The notes: a model not told the origin generated them from the letters alone. DNA of 64,000 nt from an uncultured Bacteroidales bacterium (GCA_946011725.1 CAMGBT010000001.1:40858-104857), one strand, 5' to 3'. Shown: positions 35,928 to 45,162, counted from the stretch's first letter. Program-made: numbers and translations.

Positions 35928-36704
35928 TTATTTTTCGGATTTAGTAGGAGGCAAGGTGATATGGTCGGCGGCACCTTGGCGGTCGATGGGCAGGCTCTGC
36001 GGAATGTAGATGAAGCCTTCGCCGTACACGGCTGCTTGGATGCGGCGCGTTTGGAGTTTGGTCACGTCGATGATGCCGGTGCCCTTCACCACTAAGGCCG
36101 GACGATTCACGGCCGTGCCGGCTATTTTCACAGTGCCGGAGCCGCGCAAGGTGGCACAAAGGTCGTTGGCAGCGAGGTCATTGAAAGTGACGACGCCCGA
36201 GCCCACGGCCGACACCGTAGCGTTGCCGGTCTTTACCCGCCCGTGAAGGGTGATTTTGCCCCCGCCGGTGTTGGATATGTTAAGATCGGTGGCGGTGAGT
36301 CCGTCGGCGGTGATGGTGGCAAAACTGGTGGCAATCAAGCTCAGCGTGTAATCCAAGTGCAAGTTGGATGCGATTCGCAGGTTGCACCGTTCGGCCACCG
36401 AGATCACCTGCAGATTGCGGTTGCAGTACACGGTGATGCGTGTGGTTGTGCGGCCGGCATTCTGCGGCATGGATATGTAGAGCGAGCGCTGCAACAGAGC
36501 CTTCTCCATAGCGTTGTACACCTCGGGCAAGGTCTCCACCACCAGTATGCCGATGGAGTCGGTGCGGTAACGCAAATCCACCACACATGCCCCCTTCACA
36601 TACAGCTCATCGAAGGAGTCCACGCTCAGATTATACTTGGCTGTTGCCGAGGCCTGCATAGCGCCGAGCAACACGGCTAATACGCTTAAAATCAGATGCT
36701 TCAT
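35928..36704 (-). CDS. Secreted head-GIN domain protein (DUF2807-like), paralog 1
   Basis: This 258-residue protein has a signal peptide (MKHLILSVLAVLLGAMQASA). It is followed by YNLSVDSFDELYVKGACVVDLRY, the same opening strand pattern as the downstream paralog. Later repeats such as VSAVGSGVVTFNDLAANDL suggest a solenoid or stacked beta fold. Its ATG overlaps the dusB stop as ATGA, giving a translational link between a tRNA-modifying enzyme and a secreted protein. I do not recognise a defined function. Confidence 0.82.
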   Translation of the reverse strand: MKHLILSVLAVLLGAMQASATAKYNLSVDSFDELYVKGACVVDLRYRTDSIGILVVETLPEVYNAMEKALLQRSLYISMPQNAGRTTTRITVYCNRNLQVISVAERCNLRIASNLHLDYTLSLIATSFATITADGLTATDLNISNTGGGKITLHGRVKTGNATVSAVGSGVVTFNDLAANDLCATLRGSGTVKIAGTAVNRPALVVKGTGIIDVTKLQTRRIQAAVYGEGFIYIPQSLPIDRQGAADHITLPPTKSEK

Positions 36705-37681
36705 GGTAAAATGTTGGTTTGTATGTGATCAAGAATGGCAGTGAGCTCGTCCAAAGTGTCGGCCCGCAGCATGGCTATGCGCGTTTGGCGGAAATCGGGG
36801 ATACCTTTGAACAGCGGCGAGGCAGCCAAGTGGCGGCGGATGTGGAGGATGCCGCGGTACTCGTCGATGCGGTCCACGCTCTCGCGAATCTGGCGGCGCA
36901 GGCAAGCAAACTTTTCGGCATTCGACAGCGGAGTCACTTCGCCGGTGGTCAAGAACTGCTTGATGTCGTGGAAAATCCACGGTGCGCCGATCGATGCGCG
37001 GCCCACCATGATGGCATCCACGCCGTAGCGGTCGAATGCCTCGCGGGCCAGTTGGGGCGTGGTGATGTCGCCGTTGCCGATGATGGGGATATGCACCCGC
37101 GGGTTGTCCTTCACCCGGGCAATCATCTCCCAGTCGGCCGAGCCGGTGTACAGTTGCGAACGGGTGCGGCCGTGCACCGTTAGCGCCACGATGCCGCAGT
37201 CCTGCAGCTGCTCGGCCAGCTCCACGATGATTTTCGACTCGTGGTCCCAGCCCAAGCGGGTCTTCACCGTTACCGGCACTTTCACCGCCTCAACCACCGC
37301 ACGGGTGATTTGCAGCATCTTGGGCACGTCGCGAAGCAACCCCGCGCCCGCACCCTTGCCGGCCACCTTCTTTACCGGACAGCCGAAATTGATGTCGATG
37401 ATGTCGGGGTGGGCCTCCTCGGCTATGCGGGCGGCCTCCACCATCGGCTCCACCTCGCGGCCATAGATTTGGATGGCTGTGGGGCGCTCCGCCGGGTGGA
37501 TGTGAAGCTTGCGCGTGGTGGCTGCAATGTTGCGAATCAGCGCATCGGCGCTCACAAATTCAGTATACGTCATGTCCGCTCCCATCTCTTTGCAGAGCAG
37601 GCGAAACGAGGCGTCGGTAACGTCCTCCATCGGCGCCAAAACCACCGGGCGCTCTCCTAAGTCGATATCGGCTATTTTCAT
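36701..37681 (-). CDS. dusB: tRNA-dihydrouridine synthase (DusB-like)
   Basis: The start is the ATG at 37681 (MKIADIDLGERPVVLAPMEDVTD), giving 326 residues; the ORF-track start adds 32 residues that would span the promoter. FMN-binding LAPMEDVTDASFR and the catalytic cysteine in NFGCPVKKVAGKGAGAGLL are present, as are VKTRLGWD and GNGDI. It reduces uridines in tRNA D-loops. It is the first gene of an operon with two GIN-domain genes and a flippase, divergent from rsgA. Confidence 0.94.
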   Translation of the reverse strand: MKIADIDLGERPVVLAPMEDVTDASFRLLCKEMGADMTYTEFVSADALIRNIAATTRKLHIHPAERPTAIQIYGREVEPMVEAARIAEEAHPDIIDINFGCPVKKVAGKGAGAGLLRDVPKMLQITRAVVEAVKVPVTVKTRLGWDHESKIIVELAEQLQDCGIVALTVHGRTRSQLYTGSADWEMIARVKDNPRVHIPIIGNGDITTPQLAREAFDRYGVDAIMVGRASIGAPWIFHDIKQFLTTGEVTPLSNAEKFACLRRQIRESVDRIDEYRGILHIRRHLAASPLFKGIPDFRQTRIAMLRADTLDELTAILDHIQTNILP

Positions 37682-37699
37682 ATTTGAAATTTTGCAGTG

Positions 37700-37707
37700 C
37701 AAAGTTA
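37700..37707 (-). promoter_or_regulatory. -7 box of the dusB operon
   Basis: TAACTTTG on the minus strand, 19 bp upstream of the dusB ATG. It rules out the ORF-track start at 37777, which lies upstream of it. The -33 element is not clear. Confidence 0.65.
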
Positions 37708-37792
37708 CAAAATTTTTGCAATTTTTTATTGGTAAACATGCCGCAATTATTGGTCTTTTTGGCAAAAATTTGCTCAAAAGCGAATTTTTTAC

Positions 37793-37800
37793 TAACTTCG
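37793..37800 (+). promoter_or_regulatory. -7 box of rsgA
   Basis: TAACTTCG deviates from TAnnTTTG at one base, with TTTG at 37769-37772 spaced by 20 bp. The leader to the ATG at 37820 is about 15 bases. It is divergent from the dusB promoter within a 138-bp gap. Confidence 0.55.
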
Positions 37801-37819
37801 CGTTGGAAAAAACAAAAAT

Positions 37820-38755
37820 ATGACAGGCTTAGTAATCAGAAACACCGGTTCGCACTACGTCGTGGCCATCGATGGCGGCGGCGAAGTCAATTGCAAAATC
37901 AAGGGCAACTTCCGCATCAAAGGCATCCGCACCACTAACCCCGTGGCGGTGGGCGACCGGGTGGAAGTAGGCACTCCCGCCGACGATGGCACCGCGTTCA
38001 TCACCGCCATCGTCCCGCGCCGCAACTACATCATCCGCCGAGCCAGCAACCTGTCGAAAGAATCACACATCATCGCCGCCAACATCGACCAAGCCCTCTT
38101 GGTAGTGACTTTGGCGCACCCCACCACCTCCACCACCTTCATCGACCGCTTCCTCGCCACTGCCGAAGCCTACAACGTGCCCGCCATCCTCGCCATCAAC
38201 AAGGTCGACATCCTCGACGAGGACGACCGCGAACTGCTCGACGGCGTGCAGTATCTCTACCAAAGCATCGGCTACAAAACCGTGGCCATATCCGCCACCG
38301 AAGGCGTCGGCGTGGACGAGTTGCAAGCCATGCTCAACGGCAAAGTCACCCTGGTGTCGGGCAACTCCGGCGTGGGCAAATCCACACTGATCAACCGCCT
38401 CATCCCCGGCCTTGATTTGCGCACCGCCGAAATCTCGGCCGTGCACGACACCGGCATGCACACCACCACCTTCAGCGAACTGTTCAACCTCCCCGCCGGC
38501 GGTCAAATCATCGACACCCCGGGCATCCGCGGCTTCGGCACCATCGATTTCGACAAGTATGAAGTAGCACACTACTTCCCCGAACTCTTCGCCATCTCGC
38601 GCGACTGCCGCTTCGACAATTGCACCCACACCCACGAGCCCGGCTGCGCCGTCCTCGCCGCCCTCGAAAGCCAACACATCGCCCAATCCCGCTACGCCTC
38701 CTACCTCTCCATCCTCGACGACGCCACCGAAGGCAAATACCGCAAACCTTACTAA
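37820..38755 (+). CDS. rsgA: Ribosome small subunit-dependent GTPase RsgA
   Basis: This 311-residue GTPase shows the circular permutation typical of RsgA: an N-terminal OB-fold (GNFRIKG), then G4 NKVD, then G1 GNSGVGKSTLINRL, then G3 DTPGIRGFG. A zinc finger follows (CRFDNCTHTHEPGC). It matures and checks the 30S subunit. It is monocistronic and reads away from dusB. Confidence 0.97.
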   Translation: MTGLVIRNTGSHYVVAIDGGGEVNCKIKGNFRIKGIRTTNPVAVGDRVEVGTPADDGTAFITAIVPRRNYIIRRASNLSKESHIIAANIDQALLVVTLAHPTTSTTFIDRFLATAEAYNVPAILAINKVDILDEDDRELLDGVQYLYQSIGYKTVAISATEGVGVDELQAMLNGKVTLVSGNSGVGKSTLINRLIPGLDLRTAEISAVHDTGMHTTTFSELFNLPAGGQIIDTPGIRGFGTIDFDKYEVAHYFPELFAISRDCRFDNCTHTHEPGCAVLAALESQHIAQSRYASYLSILDDATEGKYRKPY

Positions 38756-38826
38756 CCCCCGCCGGAACATCTCACGCAGATTCCGCAGATTCTTACGGAG
38801 TGGACGAGGGATTCAGAGGCGTAAGT

Positions 38827-38951
38827 ATGCCGCAGTCGCGCCAACTATAATCAGTATAACACTATCAGCTTCAGACCATGACGAATATGCCCTCCGCGGC
38901 AACTTACTAAACACTTGAAAATTAGCAGAATAGAGGTTTGCTTTATGATAG
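38827..38951 (+). repeat. Dispersed ~125-bp repeat, copy 2
   Basis: This is the second copy of the element at 23419-23545, in the same orientation. The rest of the 395-bp gap (38756-39150) has no convincing gene. It holds small hairpins, such as GAGGCAAGCCTC near 39101-39112, and a GC-rich tail. Confidence 0.85.
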
Positions 38952-39150
38952 AACAGGAGATTTAATAGGAGAATAGGATGTAATTCATTGATAATCAGGC
39001 GTCAACAGGTAGAACCGTGGCTTGCCGCGGCATACCCGGATGGCTCAACCGCAGGTCTATAGAATCAAATTTCGCACTACGACGGGGCCCTCCGGATTCC
39101 CTGAGGCAAGCCTCGGGGCTACAAGTGGACGATGCGATGATCTCTTACCA

Positions 39151-39375
39151 CTAAAGCCGCATGGAGCGGACGAAGTCGGCGATGACCGGGTCGCGGGAGA
39201 TGTAGCGGGTGGAGGGGCGGGCCACAAAGAGCCAACCGGTGGCAGAGTTGGCGGCGTTGTCGGGGGTGGTGCGCAAGATTTGGGCGTGGATGCCCATTTG
39301 GAGGAGTTCTAACAGGAGGGAGTGATGGGTGGTGAAGTCGTAGCCCGCGATGGTACCGGTGAAGAGTGTTTGCAT
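39151..39375 (-). CDS. Small conserved-looking hypothetical protein
   Basis: This 74-residue ORF starts at an ATG (MQTLFTGTIAGYDFTTHHSL) and has a balanced amino-acid composition, unlike the overlapping 91-residue frame, which is full of Pro/Arg/His. It lies between the 125-bp repeat and the terminator of the S9 peptidase gene. I do not recognise a family, and the upstream promoter signal is weak. Confidence 0.45.
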   Translation of the reverse strand: MQTLFTGTIAGYDFTTHHSLLLELLQMGIHAQILRTTPDNAANSATGWLFVARPSTRYISRDPVIADFVRSMRL

Positions 39376-39410
39376 GTTTGTTCATCGCAACCAAATTTCT
39401 GTGTTTTCTG

Positions 39411-39444
39411 AAAAAGAATGACGAAGCCGTGGGGCTTCGTCATT
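39411..39444 (-). terminator. Intrinsic terminator of the S9 peptidase gene
   Basis: A perfect 12-bp stem AATGACGAAGCC/GGCTTCGTCATT with loop GTGG. On the minus strand it is followed by CTTTTT. It lies 20 bp past the stop at 39464. Confidence 0.85.
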
Positions 39445-39463
39445 CGTTAGGGGGTGGGGAGGG

Positions 39464-41566
39464 TTACTTCAGCCAGCGGTCGAACCAGCGGAAGAATAGG
39501 CGCTGCCATTCGATGGCGTTTTGGGGCTTGAGGATCCAGTGGTTTTCGTCGGGGTAGATCACCATTTCGCAGGGGATGCCGCGCATGCGGGCGGCGTTGA
39601 AGGCGGCCATGCCTTGCGAGGCGAGGATACGGAAGTCGTATTCGCCGTGGGAGATGGCGATGGGGGTGTCCCAGCGGTCAACGAAGCGGTGGGGCGAGTT
39701 GGCGAAGGTGCGCTGTGCGGCGGCATTGTCGCGGTCCCAGTAAGCGCCGCCCATGTCCCAGTTGGCGAACCACATTTCTTCGGTTTCGAGGTATTGGGCT
39801 TCGATGTTGAAGATGCCGGCGTGGGCCCAAAAGGCTTTGAAGCGGCCATCGTGGTTGCCGGCGAGGTAGTAGATGGAGAAGCCGCCATAGCTGGCGCCGG
39901 TGGCGCCGATGTGGTCTTCATCGATGTAGGGCTCTTGCTTGAGGCAGTCGACGGCAGCGAGGTAGTCGGCCATATTCTGACCGGGATAGTCTTTGGAAAT
40001 TTGGGCTTCCCATTCGGTGCCGAAGCCGGGCACGCCGCGGCGGTTGGGCGCAATGATCACGTAGCCGCGCGATGCCATCAGGGCGAAGTTCCAGCGGTAG
40101 CTCCAGAACTGGCTTACGGCGCTTTGCGGGCCGCCTTGGCAGTAGAGGATGGCGGGGTATTTCTTGGTGGCGTCGAAGTTGGGCGGAAGAATCACCCATG
40201 TGAGCATCTCTTTGCCGTCGGTGGTGGGCACCATGCGCTTTTCCACAGTGGGCATGGTGAGTTGGGCGAAGATGAACCCGTTGACGTCGGTGAGGTCGGT
40301 CACTTCGAATTTGTCGCGACCTTTGGCCTCTACTTTCACGATTTCGTTGGGGCGGAGCATGCTGTGGCGCATGGTGATGACGGTCTTTTCGTTGGCGCAG
40401 CTCAGCGAGGTGAAGTCGCAGATGCCGTCGGCCCAAGTGGTGACTTTGCGGGTCTTAACGTCAATGGAGAAGATGGGTGCTCCGCCTTGGTGGTAGGCGT
40501 TGAACCATATGCTCTTGCCGTTGGGGTTCCAGAGGAATTGCTCGATGGTGTAGTCCCAGTCCACGGTGAGGTCGGTGCGTTGGCCGGTGGCCATGTCCAT
40601 GATGAACAGGCGGTTCTTGTCGCTCTCGCAGCCGTCGTGCTCCATGCTGAGCCAGGCGAGAGTGTTGCCGTCGGGCGAGAAGGCGGGGCAGGTGTCGTAG
40701 CCCATCATGCCTTCGGTGAGGTTAGTGGTTTGACCGGTGGGAATGTGGTAGGCGTAGAGGTCGCTGTTGGTGGATTCGGCGTATTCGAGACCGGTTTTCT
40801 TACGCGAAACGTACACCAGAGTAGTGCCGTCTTTCGACCATGCGAAGGATTCTACGCCGCCGAAGGGCTTCATAGGAGCTTCGTAAGGTTCACCTTCCAT
40901 GATGTCGATGGCTTGGCCGATGACGTTGCCGTCGAAAGGAGCGATGAAGGGGTGGGGAATCTCAACCACCCATTCGTCCCAGTGCTTGTACATCACGTCG
41001 GTGAACACGCGGCCGGTGGCTTGGGGTAAGCCGTCGAAGATTTCGGGGTCTTTGTTCTCAACGGGTACTGAGCCGATCATCAGCACGTTGGCTTGGTCGG
41101 GTGAGAACAGGAAGCCGCTCACACCGCCTTTGAGGGTGGAGATTTGTTTACGGTCGGAGCCGTCGGCGTTCATCACCCACACTTGTGGCTTGCCGTCGGC
41201 ATCGGGATAGAGGAAGGCGATGCGGCGGCCGCCGTCGATCCACACTGCGGAGTTCTCACTCTTGGCGGTGGTGGTGAGGCGGGTTTGGTTGCTGCCGTCG
41301 AGGTTCATCACCCACAGCTCGCGGTTGCCTTTGTTTTGCTCGATGCTTTCCCAGGTGATGCCGTAGAGCACCTTGCTGCCGTCGGGTGAAACCACGGGCT
41401 CGCTCACGCGGCCTAACTGTTCGAGGGTTTCGATGGTGAAAATCCCGGAGGGGTTTTGGTAGTCGGGGCGCTCAATCAGCGGTGCCTCGCTGTCGGCGGC
41501 AACGGCCGACGCGGCCATCATTAATGCTGATGCGCTCATTGCAATTTGTTTAGTTAGGTAAGTCAT
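39464..41566 (-). CDS. Secreted S9 family prolyl oligopeptidase-like peptidase
   Basis: I use the ATG at 41566 (MTYLTKQIAMSASALMMAASAVAA), which gives a proper signal peptide and 700 residues; the ORF-track start adds 27 unlikely residues. The N-terminal half is a seven-bladed propeller with PDGSKVLYGI and SPDGNTLAWLS blades. The C-terminal alpha/beta-hydrolase has the nucleophile in GATGASYGGFS (GxSxGG) and a later HGEYDFRI segment. Catalytic Asp and His are expected near the end. It is likely periplasmic dipeptidyl or oligopeptidase (DPP5/S9C type), 16 bp downstream of yigZ. Confidence 0.9.
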   Translation of the reverse strand: MTYLTKQIAMSASALMMAASAVAADSEAPLIERPDYQNPSGIFTIETLEQLGRVSEPVVSPDGSKVLYGITWESIEQNKGNRELWVMNLDGSNQTRLTTTAKSENSAVWIDGGRRIAFLYPDADGKPQVWVMNADGSDRKQISTLKGGVSGFLFSPDQANVLMIGSVPVENKDPEIFDGLPQATGRVFTDVMYKHWDEWVVEIPHPFIAPFDGNVIGQAIDIMEGEPYEAPMKPFGGVESFAWSKDGTTLVYVSRKKTGLEYAESTNSDLYAYHIPTGQTTNLTEGMMGYDTCPAFSPDGNTLAWLSMEHDGCESDKNRLFIMDMATGQRTDLTVDWDYTIEQFLWNPNGKSIWFNAYHQGGAPIFSIDVKTRKVTTWADGICDFTSLSCANEKTVITMRHSMLRPNEIVKVEAKGRDKFEVTDLTDVNGFIFAQLTMPTVEKRMVPTTDGKEMLTWVILPPNFDATKKYPAILYCQGGPQSAVSQFWSYRWNFALMASRGYVIIAPNRRGVPGFGTEWEAQISKDYPGQNMADYLAAVDCLKQEPYIDEDHIGATGASYGGFSIYYLAGNHDGRFKAFWAHAGIFNIEAQYLETEEMWFANWDMGGAYWDRDNAAAQRTFANSPHRFVDRWDTPIAISHGEYDFRILASQGMAAFNAARMRGIPCEMVIYPDENHWILKPQNAIEWQRLFFRWFDRWLK

Positions 41567-41582
41567 TATGATATAATAAAAG

Positions 41583-42179
41583 TTAGTCATTGAATGTGAG
41601 GCCATCGATGTCGGTGAGCCGGTTGCGTACATTGTCGAGGTGGTCAAGTTCTACGCGCAGAATCATGCTGCAGGCGCAGTCGAACACCTGGGTGACGATC
41701 TCCACCCCGGGCAAGCGAGCCACTTTCATCACTTCGTTCATAGCCATATAGGGGAAGGCGAAGTTGACCTCGGCGCATTGGTGGCATTCGATGATTTCGG
41801 CCGCCTCGAGGGCTAATCGTGCCGCTTGACGGTACGCCACGATTAGCCCCGAAGTGCCTAATTTGATGCCGCCGAAATACCTTACCACACCGATCACCAC
41901 ATCGGTAAGCTCCAACGAGTTGATTTGGCCCAAGATTGGCTTGCCGGCGGTGCCGGAGGGCTCGCCGTTGTCGTTGGCTCGGAAGTCTTTGCGCTCGGGG
42001 CCGAGCATGTAAGCCCAGCACACGTGGCGCGCGTCGAAGTACTTCTTCTGCAGCTCGGCCACGCGCTCTTTGGCCTGCTCCGCCGAGGTGACGGGGTAGG
42101 CAAAGGCCAAGAATTTCGACCGCTTTTCAGTGTAAACGGCTTCCGATGGTGCGGCTATGGTGCGAAAGGTATCTGACAT
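41583..42179 (-). CDS. YigZ/IMPACT family protein
   Basis: This 198-residue protein has the family core KRSKFLAFAYPVTS, HVCWAYMLG and DNGEPSGTAGKPIL, then VVRYFGGIKLGTSGLIVAYR. UPF0029/IMPACT proteins are widely conserved. Roles in translation control or co-factor for peptidases have been suggested, but biochemical function is unclear. It lies 9 bp downstream of cydB and 16 bp upstream of the S9 peptidase. Confidence 0.93.
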   Translation of the reverse strand: MSDTFRTIAAPSEAVYTEKRSKFLAFAYPVTSAEQAKERVAELQKKYFDARHVCWAYMLGPERKDFRANDNGEPSGTAGKPILGQINSLELTDVVIGVVRYFGGIKLGTSGLIVAYRQAARLALEAAEIIECHQCAEVNFAFPYMAMNEVMKVARLPGVEIVTQVFDCACSMILRVELDHLDNVRNRLTDIDGLTFND

Positions 42180-42188
42180 ATCACATTA

Positions 42189-43328
42189 TTAATATTGGTG
42201 CGAATCTTCGCTCACTTCTTTAGCGGAGAGGCCGCCAAAGTTCATCTTGCGCCATACGTAGGCGATGTAAGCGATTACAAAGGGCACGCCGATGCTCACG
42301 TAAGCCATGGTGCGCAGGGTGTAGAGGCTCGACGAGCTGTTGGCGATGGTGAGCGAGCTTTGCGGGTCGGAGTTGGAGGGTAGGTAGCAGGTGCTGTTGT
42401 ATCCGGCCACGGCCAAAAGCGATACAACCACCAGCACTGCCCCGATGCCGCTCAGCCAAATGCCGCTGCGGCTCGAGGAGAATGCGCCCACGGCGATGCC
42501 GGAGAGGGCGAGCACCACGCCGAGGATGAGGGCTATGGCCCACCACCACATGGTGAGGAAGTTGTTGAAGTACAGATAGTCAACATTTACCACGGTGCCG
42601 GTGGCATCCACTTGCTTGCCGGTGGAGGTAAGCAGCACCACGGCAAAGGCCACGAACAGCACGGCGAAGATGGCGCCGTTTACCAGGGTGGCGCGGCGCA
42701 TACGTTGCTCCAACGCGGCATCACCGCGCAGGTTGTTGATGAAGTACAGCGCCGCTTGAGTGCGCGCCAAGAAGAATACTACCACGCCCAGCAGCAGGCA
42801 GCGCCAGTCGGCAATCATCTCCAAACCGCGGGTAGGGGCCCAGCGCGAAATTACCGGCGACGAGGCATCGAGCAAGTTGGAGTGCGACACCTCGAAGTTG
42901 CCGCCGAAGAACAGGCCGCCCACGGCCACGCCCAGCAGCACGCAACCCACCACGCCGTTGAACAGCAGGAAGCCGTCGTACACCTTCGTGCCGAAGATGT
43001 TGCCGGGTTTGCGGCGGTATTCATAGCTCACGGCTTGCAGTACGAAGCTCAGCAGAATGAGCATCCACAACCAGTAGGCACCGCCGAAGCTGGTGGAGTA
43101 AAACAGCGGGAACGAGGCGAAGAAGGCGCCGCCGAACAGCACCAGAGTGGTGAAGGTCAGCTCCCATTTGCGGCCAAGCGAGTTGACCAACAGTTGGCGG
43201 GTGGATTCGTCGGCTTTGCAGTAAAGCATCGACTGACCGCCCTGCACGAATAACATAAACACAAGCGCTGCTCCCAACACACAGATCAGAAGCCACCAAT
43301 AGGCTTGTAAGAATTCTAATTCAGTCAT
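42189..43328 (-). CDS. cydB: Cytochrome bd quinol oxidase subunit II
   Basis: The 379-residue membrane protein starts with FLQAYWWLLICVLGAALVFMLFVQGGQSML, then a series of hydrophobic helices (about eight or nine in all). It is the structural partner of CydA in the high-affinity terminal oxidase that reduces oxygen and translocates charge. It follows cydA by 20 bp. Confidence 0.95.
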   Translation of the reverse strand: MTELEFLQAYWWLLICVLGAALVFMLFVQGGQSMLYCKADESTRQLLVNSLGRKWELTFTTLVLFGGAFFASFPLFYSTSFGGAYWLWMLILLSFVLQAVSYEYRRKPGNIFGTKVYDGFLLFNGVVGCVLLGVAVGGLFFGGNFEVSHSNLLDASSPVISRWAPTRGLEMIADWRCLLLGVVVFFLARTQAALYFINNLRGDAALEQRMRRATLVNGAIFAVLFVAFAVVLLTSTGKQVDATGTVVNVDYLYFNNFLTMWWWAIALILGVVLALSGIAVGAFSSSRSGIWLSGIGAVLVVVSLLAVAGYNSTCYLPSNSDPQSSLTIANSSSSLYTLRTMAYVSIGVPFVIAYIAYVWRKMNFGGLSAKEVSEDSHQY

Positions 43329-43348
43329 AGTTTCGGGTATTTAGCTTG

Positions 43349-44914
43349 TTAGAGTTTTTCGATGTCTTTAGATAATGAGCGCTTCAGGTAGCGAGCCATG
43401 ATGCTCACTTCGGCAATCAGCAGGCCGGTGAACAGGATTAGGAACAACCAGAAAGTGAGTTGCACGGAGCTGCTTCCGGCATCTGAGATGCCGGCGCAGG
43501 TGGGCATCAAGTCTTGGATTACCCACGGCTGACGACCTACTTCGGCCACAATCCAACCGGCTTGGCTGCATACGTATACCAACGGAATAGCTAACATGCC
43601 GATAATCAGCGCAAAACGGTGCTCAAGCCATGCCGGACGCCATTTGCCCAACACGATGCAGGCAATGAACAGAGCCAGCAGCAAGCCACCTACCATCACC
43701 ATCACGCGGAAGGCGTAGAAGGTGAGCGCCACGGGCGGCACAGCATCTTCCGGACGTTCCAGATAGCCGTAGCCGAAGTATTGGAAGTTGTCCTCCACGG
43801 TCTTGGCGGCCACAGCCATGGCGGCAGTGTCGCCGGCTCCCTTAGCCACGCCGTATTGGCGCAGAGCCTCCTGAGCGGTGCGGCCCATAGCCATACGCTC
43901 GGCGTACGACACGGTGTTGATGGTGTCGCCTTCGGGGGTGAGTGCCACGCCGTTGAGCAGGTCGTTGATGCCGGGCACAAAGGTGTTGGGATCGTGGTTG
44001 GCCAAAATCGACAGGCCGTAGGGGATGGAGATCTCACAGTGGATGGCTTCGAGGTCATCGCCGGGCACCTTGTCGGTGTTCAGAATGCCGAAGCCCACCA
44101 GATCTTGACCCACTTTGCCGTCGTACAAGCCTTCCATAGCGGCAAGTTTCATCGGTTGAACTTTAGCCACTTGCACAGCCGAGCCGTCGCCGGTCCACAT
44201 GGTGAACAGGATGCCGGCCAAGCCTACCCAGCCGCCCACTTTCAGCGAGCGGCGTGCACCCTCCACATTGCTGCGGCGCCACATCAGCCAGCAGCTGATG
44301 CCCACCACAAACGCACCGGCCAACGTCCATGTGCTGGCCACGGTGTGGAAAAACTTGTTCATAGCCACGGCATTGAACGCCACTTGGCTGAAGTCGCTCA
44401 TCTCATTACGCATCTGAGCCGGGTCGAACTCCATGCCCACGGGGTATTGCATCCACGCGTTGGCCACCAGAATCCACAGCGCCGACAAGGTCACGCCAAT
44501 CACCACCATCCAAGTGGATATCAGGTGGAAACGCTTGCTAACCTTGTTCCAGCCAAAGAACATTACCGCCACAAATGTAGCTTCGATAAAGAAGGCAAAG
44601 ATGCCCTCGATGGCCAACGGAGCGCCGAAAATGTCGCCCACAAACCAACTGTAATTCGACCAGTTGGTGCCAAACTCAAACTCAAGGATGATGCCGGTGG
44701 CCACGCCAATGGCGAAGTTGATGCCGAACAACGTCATCCAGAATTTGGTGATACCTTTCCACCGGTCATCGCCGGTGCGCACATAGATGCTTTCCATGAT
44801 TGCCACCACCAACGACAAGCCTATCGTCAGCGGCACAAACAACCAGTGATACATGGCCGTCAACGCAAACTGCGCACGCGACCAATCGATCACCGTCATT
44901 AACAATTCATTCAT
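43349..44914 (-). CDS. cydA: Cytochrome bd quinol oxidase subunit I
   Basis: This 521-residue protein begins DWSRAQFALTAMYHWLFVPLTIG, with the heme-ligand His of helix I. GRQPWVIQDLMPT, conserved in all CydA proteins, lies near the C-terminus. Between them is the quinol-binding Q-loop. It binds hemes b558, b595 and d. With cydB it gives this otherwise anaerobic lineage a way to respire or remove nanomolar oxygen. Confidence 0.97.
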   Translation of the reverse strand: MNELLMTVIDWSRAQFALTAMYHWLFVPLTIGLSLVVAIMESIYVRTGDDRWKGITKFWMTLFGINFAIGVATGIILEFEFGTNWSNYSWFVGDIFGAPLAIEGIFAFFIEATFVAVMFFGWNKVSKRFHLISTWMVVIGVTLSALWILVANAWMQYPVGMEFDPAQMRNEMSDFSQVAFNAVAMNKFFHTVASTWTLAGAFVVGISCWLMWRRSNVEGARRSLKVGGWVGLAGILFTMWTGDGSAVQVAKVQPMKLAAMEGLYDGKVGQDLVGFGILNTDKVPGDDLEAIHCEISIPYGLSILANHDPNTFVPGINDLLNGVALTPEGDTINTVSYAERMAMGRTAQEALRQYGVAKGAGDTAAMAVAAKTVEDNFQYFGYGYLERPEDAVPPVALTFYAFRVMVMVGGLLLALFIACIVLGKWRPAWLEHRFALIIGMLAIPLVYVCSQAGWIVAEVGRQPWVIQDLMPTCAGISDAGSSSVQLTFWLFLILFTGLLIAEVSIMARYLKRSLSKDIEKL

Positions 44915-44955
44915 AATTCTGATTAGTTTAAGGGTTATTAGTTTAGTTTATTATT

Positions 44956-45162
44956 CTATCGTGTGCTCTCGGTCAGATTCTGTCGCACCGCTTCGGCGCG
45001 CTCCTCATCCGACGACAATTCTCCCAACACATCCGGGAAGAAGAACAATTTCAGCACCAAAAACATCACCGCCAACTTGATCAAAATCAGCACCCACAGA
45101 CTGCGTCCGACAGTCATCCGCCGGAAGCCATCCACATAAAACTTAACGATGCGCTTAATCAT
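44956..45162 (-). CDS. DUF4492 small membrane protein upstream of cydAB
   Basis: The 68-residue protein starts MIKRIVKFYVDGFRRMTVGRSLW and has one long hydrophobic helix ending in KLFFFPDVLG. This matches DUF4492, which in Bacteroidetes is regularly encoded just upstream of cytochrome bd genes. A role as an accessory or third subunit of the oxidase is inferred from position. It is 41 bp upstream of cydA. Confidence 0.9.
   Translation of the reverse strand: MIKRIVKFYVDGFRRMTVGRSLWVLILIKLAVMFLVLKLFFFPDVLGELSSDEERAEAVRQNLTESTR

Noticed and set aside
38990-39130. Possible tRNA or structured RNA in the GC-rich tail behind the dispersed repeat
   Set aside because: Short hairpins are present, but no cloverleaf, T-loop or CCA-type end could be drawn.
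39521-41029. 502-residue plus-strand ORF opposite the S9 peptidase
   Set aside because: Composition is Gly/Val/His-rich shadow sequence; the minus strand carries propeller blades and the GxSxGG nucleophile.
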